NCBI GenBank assembly: GCA_030619215.1
Contig: JAUXBV010000004.1
Coordinates: 1-17,211 of the forward strand
Origin: Fibrobacterota bacterium
Lineage (GTDB): Bacteria; Fibrobacterota; Chitinivibrionia; Chitinivibrionales; JANQEN01
DNA length: 17,211 bases
Direction: 5' to 3'
Position numbers and translations under genes: made by a program. This document shows, piece after piece, positions 1-7,678 of this stretch. How positions within the stretch are numbered: the first letter of the stretch is position 1; each line of letters starts with the position of its first letter. Under the pieces are notes generated by a model. The model was not told where the DNA came from, searched no databases, and saw nothing but the letters and a program-made list of their open reading frames with translations.

Positions 1-175
1 CCTTAACCTCGCCCTCAGTATATACAAATGCGACCAATGCAGGATCTATTCCAAGTTCCGTTAATATTTCTCTAATACTTTTACCTTCCTCTGTTTCTAC
101 CCGGCGGGTATAATAATCCACATCGGGCTTCAGCCTTTCCCGCAAGTCTTTTCCCGATTTCAGGTAGATAATCAT
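1..175 (-). CDS. MoaD/ThiS-like beta-grasp protein (partial, C-terminus outside window)
   Basis: The minus strand reads an open frame from an ATG at 173-175 to the window edge, giving about 58 residues that begin MIIYLKSGKDLRERL and continue through a helix region (SIREILTELGID) into ALVAFVYTEGEV. This pattern of a first strand, a helix with a xxREIL core, and a strand containing a V-x-V/F-like segment fits the ubiquitin-like MoaD/ThiS family, but the diagnostic C-terminal Gly-Gly lies outside the window. It starts 8 bases after the AOR stop, so it is probably translated from the same mRNA. MoaD-like proteins supply sulfur for pterin dithiolene synthesis, and a MoaD-like gene accompanies AOR genes in several organisms (AorD in the Aromatoleum operon). 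No strong SD is visible. The family call rests mostly on the fold-like pattern and the neighbour. Confidence 0.6.
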   Translation of the reverse strand, partial: MIIYLKSGKDLRERLKPDVDYYTRRVETEEGKSIREILTELGIDPALVAFVYTEGEVK

Positions 176-183
176 AGCTGCCG

Positions 184-2103
184 TTAAAACGCCTTCGGCT
201 TATATTTCTCACCTCTTACCGCAGGTATCCCTCCTTCGACAGGCTCGCCCAAAAATCCCGCTTTCTCCAGATTGTCAGCGGCAGAACCGAGTTGCAGGTC
301 TTCCAGCACTTCCCGTGTCGGGTTACCCTTATTATCCCATCCACGCGCTGCATAGTAATCATCTAAAAGCTGCTCGACCTGCTCTTTTGTAACTCCTTTT
401 CCTTTTCCCGGGCCGCTGGGGATTTTGTCTTCCCATGAACGCGCCGGCGGATAATCAAAGGTACGTCCGTTATTTTTATTACGCTCTATATAATGACAGC
501 GAGTCAGGTTCCAGATCATTTCAGAGGTTTTTAATGCTTCGTCAAAAGTGATACCCCAACCGGTAATGTGGTTGAGTGAGTCAACGATCTCTTCAGGTGT
601 AATATCCAGCTCACCCCAGAACAGGCGGCATATACACCAGGTATCGAAAAGCGGGCGGATATGCTGCAGGTAGACAACGATTTTCGCCCTTCCTTCGGTT
701 GTCTCTCTTCCCTCGGCTATATCCACCGTTATTGTCCATGCCCGGTTATGATGCGCTCCTATATCCGCAGTCATATAACTTAAAAGCATACCGGGGGCCC
801 AGCGGCCGTCATAACCCGACATCTCCTGTCCTTTTACCTGCATGGCGAACTTCTCGCTTCCCCGGCCAATCTTTTCCGCTGCACGTTTTGTTCCCTGAGA
901 AAACACCTCACCGATACCGCGCCTGTTTGCCACCATATCAACAAAGTGTTCAACATCATCAATAGAACCCCACTTGAGGGTATGGCCCTCCAGGTCTTTC
1001 TCAGTGATAAGGCCGCGCTCGAAACACTCCATGGCAAATGCAATAACCCCGCCGCCTGACATGGTATCCATGCCGTAGTTGTCAAGCATCCAGTTAATGT
1101 AGGCAACGTGGTTGATATCCTTCATGCCGATATTAGGGCCGCAGAGCGCTCCGGTCTCATATTCCGGACCCTCCAGGTGTACCTCCGGTTTACCCGGAAT
1201 AACCGCCTTTGAATACTTCCCGCAGTTCATCCAGCAGCCAAAACATGCCTTATGTGTAATAAGGCACTTTTCAATGAGCTGGTCCCCGTCAACCTTGTCG
1301 ATATCGTCATAGTAGGTGGTTTTGAAATTGTATGACGGAAGCACAGCATTGTCATTCGACCATTTCAGGAAAAAGGAGGTGCCGTACTTCTGCCACGGCT
1401 CCATATTCGGATGTTTCTGCGTACGCAGTATGATATCCGACACCTGTTTCGTCAATGACTCGATGTCATGAACCTTAATCGAGCGATTTCCCCGAACAAC
1501 TATCGCTTTCAGCTTCTTTGAACCCATAACCGTTCCCTGTCCGGTTCTTCCTGCCTGCCTGCCGAAATCGTGGGTGATGCAGGAGAAAAGCACGCCGTTT
1601 TCGGCGGCCGGGCCGATTGTCGCAATCTCAAAATCCTCCCCTAAATCTTTTTTAAGTTTTGCTTCACAATCTAAAGAACCCATACCCCAGTAACCCGATG
1701 CATCCCGCAATTCCACGGTATCATTATCTATGTAAATAAAAACCGGTTTGGGTGAGGCTCCTGTAAAAATTATCATATCATATCCTGCGAACTTAAGCAT
1801 TGGCCCGAGATGCCCACCCATATTCGAATCGCCATGCCCGTTGGTCAAAGGTGAAATTGACCCGAATTCAACCTTGGCCCCTGCAGGTATAAAGCAGCCG
1901 CTCATTATGCCGGAGTTTATAATAAACACATTTTCCGGCCCGAGAGGATCCGCGTCACGGGGAACCTCATCATAGAGTATCTTTGCAATGACGCCCCTGC
2001 CACCATGCCAGCGCCTGGTCAGCTCTTCATCGGTCGGCTGTCTTGTTATCTCTCCTGTTGTCAGGTTGACCCGTAGTGTTGTTCCGGCAAGTCCGTTACC
2101 CAT
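184..2103 (-). CDS. Aldehyde:ferredoxin oxidoreductase family catalytic subunit (tungsten-bispterin enzyme)
   Basis: The 639-residue product matches the AOR family along its length. The N-terminal AOR domain (about 1-210) carries the G-rich pterin-binding stretch around NMGGHLGPMLKFAGYD (94-109). The [4Fe-4S] motif CFGCWMNC gives C287, C290 and C294, and C492 (or C490) in WCICRLF is the likely fourth ligand. GPEYET (312-317) and ADIGAHHNRA (446-455) are further family signatures. Such enzymes oxidise aldehydes, or reduce acids at low potential, exchanging electrons with ferredoxin in the cytoplasm; family members also include the catalytic subunit of class II benzoyl-CoA reductase (BamB). An SD (AGGAGG, 2110-2115) sits 6 bases before the ATG. 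The gene overlaps the upstream polyferredoxin gene by 8 bases, which indicates translational coupling and a complex of the two. Substrate cannot be told from sequence alone. Confidence 0.93.
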   Translation of the reverse strand: MGNGLAGTTLRVNLTTGEITRQPTDEELTRRWHGGRGVIAKILYDEVPRDADPLGPENVFIINSGIMSGCFIPAGAKVEFGSISPLTNGHGDSNMGGHLGPMLKFAGYDMIIFTGASPKPVFIYIDNDTVELRDASGYWGMGSLDCEAKLKKDLGEDFEIATIGPAAENGVLFSCITHDFGRQAGRTGQGTVMGSKKLKAIVVRGNRSIKVHDIESLTKQVSDIILRTQKHPNMEPWQKYGTSFFLKWSNDNAVLPSYNFKTTYYDDIDKVDGDQLIEKCLITHKACFGCWMNCGKYSKAVIPGKPEVHLEGPEYETGALCGPNIGMKDINHVAYINWMLDNYGMDTMSGGGVIAFAMECFERGLITEKDLEGHTLKWGSIDDVEHFVDMVANRRGIGEVFSQGTKRAAEKIGRGSEKFAMQVKGQEMSGYDGRWAPGMLLSYMTADIGAHHNRAWTITVDIAEGRETTEGRAKIVVYLQHIRPLFDTWCICRLFWGELDITPEEIVDSLNHITGWGITFDEALKTSEMIWNLTRCHYIERNKNNGRTFDYPPARSWEDKIPSGPGKGKGVTKEQVEQLLDDYYAARGWDNKGNPTREVLEDLQLGSAADNLEKAGFLGEPVEGGIPAVRGEKYKPKAF

Positions 2104-2521
2104 TGTGAGCCTCCTTTACTGCTGCAGCTTCCGGTTTTTCCCACTTCACGATTGCATCGGTATTGCATAACTCTGTGCATTTCATGCATAAATCACATTT
2201 TATCACATGGTCAAGGTCCGGGTGTTGAAAAATAACATCCACCGGGCATACCGCAATACACTCGCCACAGTTGGTACATTTTTCTTTATCAACGACATAG
2301 GCTCCGGTATCGCTCTTGCTTATTGCCTTTTCCGGGCATGCCTCTTCACATTTGCCGCAGAGTATGCACACAATAGGCTTATATTTACCCGGATCGGGAA
2401 ATTTTGCTTCAATCCTCAACGCAGCCTTCTTCGGATTTATCTCACTGAAGTGCTCAATAGCACAAATCTGCATGCAGAGGCGGCAACCGGTACAATTATC
2501 CTTATTAACCTTGATTCTCAT
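2096..2521 (-). CDS. Four-cluster [4Fe-4S] polyferredoxin, electron-transfer subunit of the AOR (AorA-like)
   Basis: The 141-residue product has four CxxCxxCxxxC motifs: C10/13/16/20, C52/55/58/62, C82/85/88/92 and C109/112/115/119. It is therefore expected to hold four [4Fe-4S] clusters in a chain. The frame is open to an ATG at 2557, but I place the start at 2521 because a strong SD (AGGAGG, 2527-2532) lies 5 bases upstream of it and the extra 12 residues are not ferredoxin-like. The stop overlaps the start of the AOR gene by 8 bases. Small four-cluster subunits with this arrangement are known from the Aromatoleum AOR (AorA), where they wire the tungsten subunit to partners. I see no FAD subunit (AorC-like) between these genes; it could lie beyond the left edge or be absent. 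Confidence 0.9.
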   Translation of the reverse strand: MRIKVNKDNCTGCRLCMQICAIEHFSEINPKKAALRIEAKFPDPGKYKPIVCILCGKCEEACPEKAISKSDTGAYVVDKEKCTNCGECIAVCPVDVIFQHPDLDHVIKCDLCMKCTELCNTDAIVKWEKPEAAAVKEAHNG

Positions 2522-2715
2522 CTCTACCTCCTGACAATAGCTATATCTATACTCCAAGTCACATAAATATCAATACTTTATATTTATTTACTTATTATTT
2601 GACTAACAATATACTATTTTATTATCCCCTTAACCTTTAGTAACTACCTAAGTAGTGAATAATATATATTATCCCATATTCATCTAACAATAGGGCCTAC
2701 AATTATATAAACCGT
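2522..2715. promoter_or_regulatory. Divergent intergenic control region between the AOR operon and the TrmB-type regulator
   Basis: This AT-rich stretch separates two divergent transcription units. It contains an imperfect palindrome with arms ACTAC (2643-2647) and GTAGT (2652-2656), and next to it a perfect 14-base palindrome ATAATATATATTAT (2659-2672). A TTGACT hexamer (2599-2604) could be a plus-strand -35, but its -10 partner is weak. The palindromes are candidate operators for the adjacent regulator, although the second is low-complexity AT sequence and may arise by chance. Confidence 0.45.
2527..2532 (-). promoter_or_regulatory. Ribosome binding site that sets the polyferredoxin start
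   Basis: The minus strand reads AGGAGG followed by 5 bases and ATG at 2521. No comparable site precedes the in-frame ATG at 2557, so the shorter protein is preferred. Confidence 0.85.
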
Positions 2716-3510
2716 ATGGAATTTAAAGAGCTTGTTGAAAAACTGGTACTGCTCGGCTTTTCAAGCTACGAGGCGCGGGCATACATTTCCCTGCTTAAGC
2801 ATCATCCTGTTACAGGATACGAACTTGCGAAAAGCTCCGGGATTCCCCCATCAAAAATATATGAAGTGATAGCCAAACTCCTGTCGCGCTCAATTATTTC
2901 TCCTCTGTCAGGAAAACCCGCCAAATATATGCCTCAGGATAACCGTGTCTTTCTAAAAAGCCTCCGCGCGAACTTCCAGAATACGATCAACTTTATCGAA
3001 AAGCACCTGCCCACTCTGGGAGATATCGACGTCGACTATGTTTGGAATGTAAACGATATGAATAATTTCATGACCATGGTAAAGGATATCATCAGGGGTG
3101 CAAAAAAAAATATTATTGTACTCGGATGGGATTCCGAGCTTCGTGAAATCATGAGTGACTTAAGAAAAAATAAAGTAAAATCAAAACTGGCCATTATTCA
3201 ATTCGGCAGCATGAAGATTGACATTGGCGTTGTATACAACCACGGGATTGAAAAGGTGCTGGAAAGTGAAAAGGGCGGGCGGATGTTTTCCCTTGTTGCT
3301 GACGGATCAAACCTGCTTCAGGGCGTTTTCTCGGAAAGCAAAACTATTCGCGGTATTTATACCTCCCACCCCAGCCTGGTGGAAATGGCAATTGACCACA
3401 TGGTTCATGAGATTTACACCACTAAAATGTATGACAAGTTCCCAAAAGAGATGGACAGGAAGTTCGGCGGTAAGGATCTTAAGAAGTTAAGGAATATCTG
3501 GAAGAAATAG
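2716..3510 (+). CDS. TrmB-family transcriptional regulator
   Basis: The 264-residue protein opens with a TrmB-type winged helix (about 1-72): LLGFSSYEARAYISLL, then the recognition region TGYELAKSSGIPPSKIYEVIAKL (33-55). Residues from about 105 to 240 resemble the TrmB effector domain, a phospholipase-D-like fold containing IIRGAKKNIIVLGWDSELREI. TrmB proteins usually bind sugars or other small metabolites and act on adjacent genes. It is divergent from the AOR operon, so the most economical inference is that it controls that operon and itself. No clear SD precedes the ATG at 2716; the domain match begins immediately after it, which supports this start. The family is best known from archaea but is also widespread in bacteria. 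Confidence 0.85.
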   Translation: MEFKELVEKLVLLGFSSYEARAYISLLKHHPVTGYELAKSSGIPPSKIYEVIAKLLSRSIISPLSGKPAKYMPQDNRVFLKSLRANFQNTINFIEKHLPTLGDIDVDYVWNVNDMNNFMTMVKDIIRGAKKNIIVLGWDSELREIMSDLRKNKVKSKLAIIQFGSMKIDIGVVYNHGIEKVLESEKGGRMFSLVADGSNLLQGVFSESKTIRGIYTSHPSLVEMAIDHMVHEIYTTKMYDKFPKEMDRKFGGKDLKKLRNIWKK

Positions 3511-3534
3511 ATTTATATAATAATTTAATATCTT

Positions 3535-3546
3535 CTGATTAATCAG
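3535..3546. repeat. 12-base perfect palindrome before the beta-barrel gene
   Basis: CTGATTAATCAG ends 5 bases before the ATG at 3552 and overlaps the SD-like AGGA (3545-3548). It could be an operator or a small hairpin masking the ribosome site; chance is also possible in such AT-rich DNA. Confidence 0.35.
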
Positions 3547-3551
3547 GAATA

Positions 3552-4235
3552 ATGAAAGAATTAATCTCAAAAATATTACTTCTTATTTTTTTCACGCATT
3601 TTATTATTTATCCAAATTCTTTCTTCACTAAACAAAAAAGTTATGAGGCCGGGGGCTCTTTTTATTTCATGATAAAAAAGGAAGGGAATTATAATATTTA
3701 CGAAAAGAACTTCAAGCCTGAATTTAAAATATTCCTCTTTAATTATGTTTATATTAGCCCTAATATCACATTATATACAGGGGATATTATAATCAGTAAA
3801 ACTTTCAATTCAGGTATGGAATTTCCTCAAACTAATATTGATACTGATAGTTGTTATGATTATAATACAGTTGAAATTGGAATTAATTTAGGCTTTGCTT
3901 ATGGTAAGAATTGGTTTTTAATTCCTTATATCGAATCCGGCCTTTCTTATGTAGTCAATAATACAGCTTTAATTATTGAAGAAGAGATTACTACAACTTT
4001 TGCTGATGGCTCAATATATTATAATGAACAATTATATGGGCCTGAAAATCAGAAATACAACTTTTTCATTATCCCAGCCGAAATTGGTATAAAGTTTCCT
4101 TTCGTAAAACATTTATCACTCACGTTCGGTGTCTTGCATAACTTTTATTTAGACAATCTCCCTTTTTATTATGACAACAAAGGATATAAAAATCATATAA
4201 AACTAAAAATGATGTTTACCGGTATTTTTTATTGA
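3552..4235 (+). CDS. Predicted outer-membrane beta-barrel protein, function unknown
   Basis: I do not recognise a named family. The 227-residue product begins with a signal-peptide-like segment: charged MKELISK, then a hydrophobic run ILLLIFFTHFIIYP. The rest alternates hydrophobic and polar residues in short strands rich in Tyr, Phe, Asn and Gly (for example VEIGINLGFAYGKNWFLIPYIESGLSYVV, given here only as residues 99-127). The last residue is Tyr in the stretch IKLKMMFTGIFY, the aromatic C-terminal signature typical of barrels inserted by the BAM machinery. About eight strands would fit this length. An SD-like AGGA lies at 3545-3548. The gene is markedly more AT-rich than the flanking trmB-like and lysC genes, which suggests a different history. 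It follows the regulator by 41 bases on the same strand but need not be co-regulated. Confidence 0.6.
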   Translation: MKELISKILLLIFFTHFIIYPNSFFTKQKSYEAGGSFYFMIKKEGNYNIYEKNFKPEFKIFLFNYVYISPNITLYTGDIIISKTFNSGMEFPQTNIDTDSCYDYNTVEIGINLGFAYGKNWFLIPYIESGLSYVVNNTALIIEEEITTTFADGSIYYNEQLYGPENQKYNFFIIPAEIGIKFPFVKHLSLTFGVLHNFYLDNLPFYYDNKGYKNHIKLKMMFTGIFY

Positions 4236-4296
4236 TAAGATTAAATCAGTAGTGCCGCTTTTACAACTTGACACAAGACATATCGGAGGCAATTGT

Positions 4297-5511
4297 TTAT
4301 AGATTTTCTTCAACCCACCTGTTATGACAAATCTCAACGCTCTTCTTAATCTTCTCCTTCGGCACAAGCAGCGATATCCTGAATGCCGTGGTGGTTATCC
4401 CTGACACCTTTATATCATTTTCCTTTAACAACTTCAGCGTTTCAATCAGCGTTTCGTTGCTCTTATTAAGCCCCTCGCCGATAAGGGAGAGCGCTGATAG
4501 GTGCGTATCAAATTTTATATTCTTACCTATCTTTTCATGCATCTTTTTTTGTATATGATCCCACTTGTAAACATCCTTCCGGGAGACAACAAATGAGGCC
4601 TTGGATCGAGGCGCATCCTTTTCAACACACGCAACGCTGAGCTCCTTTATCTGCACCTGCTCCTCTTCAAGGAAATTAATCGCCCAGTCAAAGTTCTTCA
4701 AGGTGTCCTCTCCATACAACCTGACCCGCGTTATATCATCCTCACTGACCACAGCCTGTATGCCGGTAAGCGTCCCCGGCGGCAGCATCCTGACGATGGT
4801 CTCTCTTCCCTCCTTAAAGGTGCTGCGCGCATAGACCGCGATCTGCTTCTCCTTTGCAAACTGAACCGCGTGTGCATTAAGAACCTTGGCTCCGGCAGTG
4901 CTCATCTCCTGCATAACCTGGCAGGATATCTCTGGAAGATGCTTCGCATCAGCTATGACTGACGGATCAGCGGAATAGATGCCTTCAACATCAGAATAGA
5001 TTTCACACCGCTCAGCATTCAGGGCCGCTGCAAGCGCAACTGCGGTTGTGTCGGAACCACCCCGGCCCAGCGTTGTAATCTCCCTTTTATAGCTTACACC
5101 CTGGAAACCGCCTATCACAACAACCTTACCCTTTTCCATTTCATCCTGCACGCGGATGGGCCTTACCTCAATGACTTGTGCATTGTTGTGCCGGTCATTG
5201 GTGATAATACCCGACTGAGAGCCGGTAAGCGACACAGCTTCTATTCCCTGTTCGTTAAGGGCTATGCATAAAAGAGACATGGTTATCCGCTCCCCGGTGC
5301 TTAACAACATGTCCATCTCTCTTCTGGACGGTGACCTGGAGATACCCCGCGCCATTCCAACAAGATTATCCGTCGTCCTACCCATCGCAGAGACAACCAC
5401 TGCAACGTCAATGTTCTGCTTCTTTACATTGGCAATTAAACCGGCTACCTTTTTCAGTTTATCCAAATCCGCCAGGCTGCTGCCGCCGTATTTCTGGACT
5501 ATACAAGGCAT
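4297..5511 (-). CDS. lysC: Aspartate kinase
   Basis: The 404-residue protein phosphorylates aspartate, the first step towards lysine, threonine, methionine and diaminopimelate. Visible signatures are KYGGSS (7-12, catalytic lysine), STGER (71-75), GRGGSDTTA (149-157) and [10 protein letters not shown] (174-183). Two C-terminal ACT-type regulatory segments follow, at about 265-335 and 340-404, so the enzyme is a stand-alone, feedback-type kinase without a homoserine dehydrogenase domain. Length is normal for this class. An SD (GGAGGA, 5521-5526) lies 9 bases before the ATG. It is downstream of the NhaC-family gene on the same strand, separated by 100 bases that contain a palindrome, so it may have its own promoter. 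The usual TSE-type segment of the second ACT domain reads TTTAFRIS here, which may alter effector binding. Confidence 0.97.
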   Translation of the reverse strand: MPCIVQKYGGSSLADLDKLKKVAGLIANVKKQNIDVAVVVSAMGRTTDNLVGMARGISRSPSRREMDMLLSTGERITMSLLCIALNEQGIEAVSLTGSQSGIITNDRHNNAQVIEVRPIRVQDEMEKGKVVVIGGFQGVSYKREITTLGRGGSDTTAVALAAALNAERCEIYSDVEGIYSADPSVIADAKHLPEISCQVMQEMSTAGAKVLNAHAVQFAKEKQIAVYARSTFKEGRETIVRMLPPGTLTGIQAVVSEDDITRVRLYGEDTLKNFDWAINFLEEEQVQIKELSVACVEKDAPRSKASFVVSRKDVYKWDHIQKKMHEKIGKNIKFDTHLSALSLIGEGLNKSNETLIETLKLLKENDIKVSGITTTAFRISLLVPKEKIKKSVEICHNRWVEENL

Positions 5512-5583
5512 TATTATAAATCCTCCGGTTCAATTTTTGATTATGTAACCTGGTTAATTCAAATACTTTATTAAATAAAGATA

Positions 5584-5603
5584 CAATTAACAACTGTTAA
5601 TTG
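5584..5603. repeat. Inverted repeat between the antiporter and lysC
   Basis: Arms CAATTAACA (5584-5592) and TGTTAATTG (5595-5603) are perfect complements around 2 bases. The element begins 9 bases after the NhaC-family stop in its transcription direction and about 75 bases before lysC. A U-rich stretch follows on the minus strand, but it is interrupted, so a weak terminator or an operator for lysC are both possible. A shorter inverted repeat, CTTTAT/ATAAAG, lies just beyond it at 5565-5579. Confidence 0.45.
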
Positions 5604-5611
5604 AGGATTCT

Positions 5612-7321
5612 TTATCCTTCTTCAGCAGGTACTGCAGCATCAGGCTTCACCTGCCCGTTATCCTCCGTGCTCTTTCCCACAAACCGGACAATGCAGTAGA
5701 GTACGACTACTCCCATAATTATCGATATGAATGGATTCAGGCCCAGGCCTGCCGGTAAATAGCCAAAAATAACAGCGACAGCCGCCACCGACATGGCATA
5801 GGGCATCTGCGTTCTGACATGGTCAATATGGTCTGAGGATGAGGCCATTGAAGACATAATTGTCGTATCGGAAATGGGTGAGCAGTGGTCTCCGAAAATA
5901 GCGCCGGTAAGAACAGCTCCCAGGGTGCCGAAGAAGATATTTCCCATTTCAGCCGGTGCATAGGCATTTGCCAGAGGAATTGCCAAAGGCATCATAATTG
6001 CCATAGTTCCCCATGAGGTACCTGTTGCAAACGCAACGACACAGGAGATTGAAAATACAAGAAGCGGTAACAACCAACCGGGAAGTGTGCCGGTAACAAT
6101 ACTGACAAGATATGTTGCAGTGCCGACCTTTTCAGTAATGCCCCCCAGGGACCAGGCAAGCACCAGTATGACGCAGGTGATGATCAGGGACTTGGCGCCG
6201 TTAACCCATGCCTCGAACGTTTCGTGCAGGTTAAGGATTTTCTGACTCGTTGCCAGGACAATTGCAACGATACTTCCTGATGCAGAGCCCCAGAGAAGCG
6301 CTACAGAGGCGTCTGCTTCACCAAAGGCTTCCCTTATTCCGGCAAGATTATAGGGAAGCTTCAGTCCGCCGCCGTTATACCAGAGTCCCACAAGCGCAAC
6401 AACCAGAAGGGTAATAATAGGAATCAGCGCATTGGATATTCTGAGTTTCACACCTTCCGGGAATTTGGCTGAATCGAATTCTATGGATGACATGGGAATT
6501 GCCCCGTCAGCGAGTACCTTACCGGTCTTCCGTGCTCTTCTTTCAGCACTGAGCATGGGGCCGTAATCCCTCAACAGGTACCCGATCAGAAAAACCATGA
6601 CCAGGGCAAGGATGTCATAGAACCTGAAAGGAAGTGAACGGAGAAATACTTCATAGGTATTGGCGTCAACACCGATTACTTTCAGGGCGTCATTTATCAG
6701 GCCGAGTTCATAGCCGACCCAGGTTGATATGAGCGCCATACCGGTTACGGGGGCGGCTGTGGAGTCGACAATATATGACAGCTTTTCGCGCGACACCCTT
6801 TTCGCGTCCGTTAGGGGCCTCATGGTCGGGCCGACGATCAGTGTGTTTGCGTAGTCGTCAAAAAAGACGGCGACGCCGAGAAGGTAGGTGAACAACTGCG
6901 CGCTTCGTGCGGTTTTTGCTTTCTTTGCAAGAGCCAGTGCAATCGCCTTGGTTCCGCCCATACGCGAAATCACCCCGATCATACCGCCAATGGTAAGTGT
7001 AAAGATAAGAATGCCTGCATGAAAACCGTCGGAAACAGACTCGATAACCACGGTAAACACTCCCATGTATCCTTTTATCAATTTAACAATGATGTTGCCC
7101 CCGACAAGCATTGAAGTGCCGACAAAAACACCCAGAAACAGTGACAGAAAGACCTGCCTCGTGACAAACGCCAACAGTATGGCAACCAGCGGCGGCAGAA
7201 GCGACCACGCCATGAATTTATAGTCAGTCACCGGAGTGGTATTGACAAGAAGAAGTGAGCAAAACATTAAAATAAGCGCGATTACCATTAAAATTTTTCT
7301 TGCAAGAGCACCTTTATCCAT
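5612..7321 (-). CDS. NhaC-family Na+/H+ antiporter-like membrane transporter
   Basis: The 569-residue integral membrane protein has a dozen or so hydrophobic segments spread over its length. It carries NhaC-superfamily signatures: FFDDYANTLIVGP (153-165), GTSWGTM (434-440) and GDHCSPISDTT (477-487). A short cytoplasmic-looking tail rich in charged residues follows the last helix. The family exchanges Na+ and H+, but some members instead move organic or amino acids (for example malate/lactate exchange by MleN), so the substrate is open. The length is towards the longer end of the family, partly from a soluble loop at about 252-295. A strong SD (AAGGAGG, 7327-7333) precedes the ATG. The gene lies upstream of lysC on the same strand, which leaves room for an amino-acid-related role. 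Confidence 0.88.
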   Translation of the reverse strand: MDKGALARKILMVIALILMFCSLLLVNTTPVTDYKFMAWSLLPPLVAILLAFVTRQVFLSLFLGVFVGTSMLVGGNIIVKLIKGYMGVFTVVIESVSDGFHAGILIFTLTIGGMIGVISRMGGTKAIALALAKKAKTARSAQLFTYLLGVAVFFDDYANTLIVGPTMRPLTDAKRVSREKLSYIVDSTAAPVTGMALISTWVGYELGLINDALKVIGVDANTYEVFLRSLPFRFYDILALVMVFLIGYLLRDYGPMLSAERRARKTGKVLADGAIPMSSIEFDSAKFPEGVKLRISNALIPIITLLVVALVGLWYNGGGLKLPYNLAGIREAFGEADASVALLWGSASGSIVAIVLATSQKILNLHETFEAWVNGAKSLIITCVILVLAWSLGGITEKVGTATYLVSIVTGTLPGWLLPLLVFSISCVVAFATGTSWGTMAIMMPLAIPLANAYAPAEMGNIFFGTLGAVLTGAIFGDHCSPISDTTIMSSMASSSDHIDHVRTQMPYAMSVAAVAVIFGYLPAGLGLNPFISIIMGVVVLYCIVRFVGKSTEDNGQVKPDAAVPAEEG

Positions 7322-7330
7322 CTTACCCTC

Positions 7331-7349
7331 CTTATAAATATCTTATAAG
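7331..7349. repeat. Inverted repeat overlapping the antiporter ribosome site
   Basis: Arms CTTATAA (7331-7337) and TTATAAG (7343-7349) flank 5 bases. The left arm overlaps the SD at 7327-7333, so it could be an operator or a leader hairpin that affects translation. AT-rich, hence modest confidence. Confidence 0.35.
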
Positions 7350-7505
7350 TAAATTTCAAGTTTACTATGTATTTGAGAGAAATAATATAATTTCATTAGT
7401 GCGACAGGAGATAATTATATAAAAAGGAAATGAAATGGAAAGCTCCTTTATTAAATATTTTTTGTCAGCAGTTCTTGACAATCTACAAATACATTAAACC
7501 AGGTA

Positions 7506-7607
7506 GTGCCTGTCCGAAAATGTCCCTCCCCAGCTGAGCTGGACTTTGCCCCTTAGGAGAGAATCCATCCCCTAAAACATTAAAAAAGCCGGATTCCGGA
7601 CAGACAC
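7506..7607. mobile_element. Candidate MITE or insertion-sequence remnant with terminal inverted repeats
   Basis: GTGCCTGTCCG (7506-7516) and CGGACAGACAC (7597-7607) form an 11-base terminal inverted repeat with one mismatch, enclosing about 100 bases that are too short for a transposase. Inside is a near-perfect palindrome, CCAGCTGAGCTGG (7530-7542). Ends of the GTGTCTGTCC type are common at insertion sequences and derived miniature elements in bacterial genomes, though I cannot assign a family. No clear target-site duplication is visible. Confidence 0.5.
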
Positions 7608-7608
7608 A

Positions 7609-7678
7609 TGGGTATTCCCCTGGCTGGCGTTCATGCTTTTTTGAGTATTTTCGTAAACACCACAGAAAGGAATACCCA
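7609..7678. repeat. 10-base perfect inverted repeat abutting the candidate mobile element
   Basis: TGGGTATTCC (7609-7618) and GGAATACCCA (7669-7678) are exact reverse complements separated by 50 bases. The left arm starts 1 base after the end of the 7506-7607 element, so the two may be parts of one composite element (7506-7678) or one may have inserted beside the other. Confidence 0.5.

Noticed and set aside
699..1312. Plus-strand and alternate-frame open frames inside the AOR gene
   Set aside because: They overlap strongly conserved AOR sequence, lack SD sites and show no domain; they are shadows.
2716..3510. Archaeal origin suggested by the TrmB-type regulator and AOR
   Set aside because: Both families are also common in bacteria, and the outer-membrane barrel, PlsB-like enzyme, consensus sigma70 promoter and terminators point to a bacterium.
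5512..5611. Lysine riboswitch before lysC
   Set aside because: The gap is only 100 bases and AT-rich; a lysine riboswitch needs a much longer, conserved multi-stem aptamer. Only simple palindromes are present.
7431..7480. Short plus-strand frames starting at the ATGs after AAAAAGGAA
   Set aside because: An SD-like sequence is present, but the frames are only about 20-35 codons and no family or conservation can be seen.
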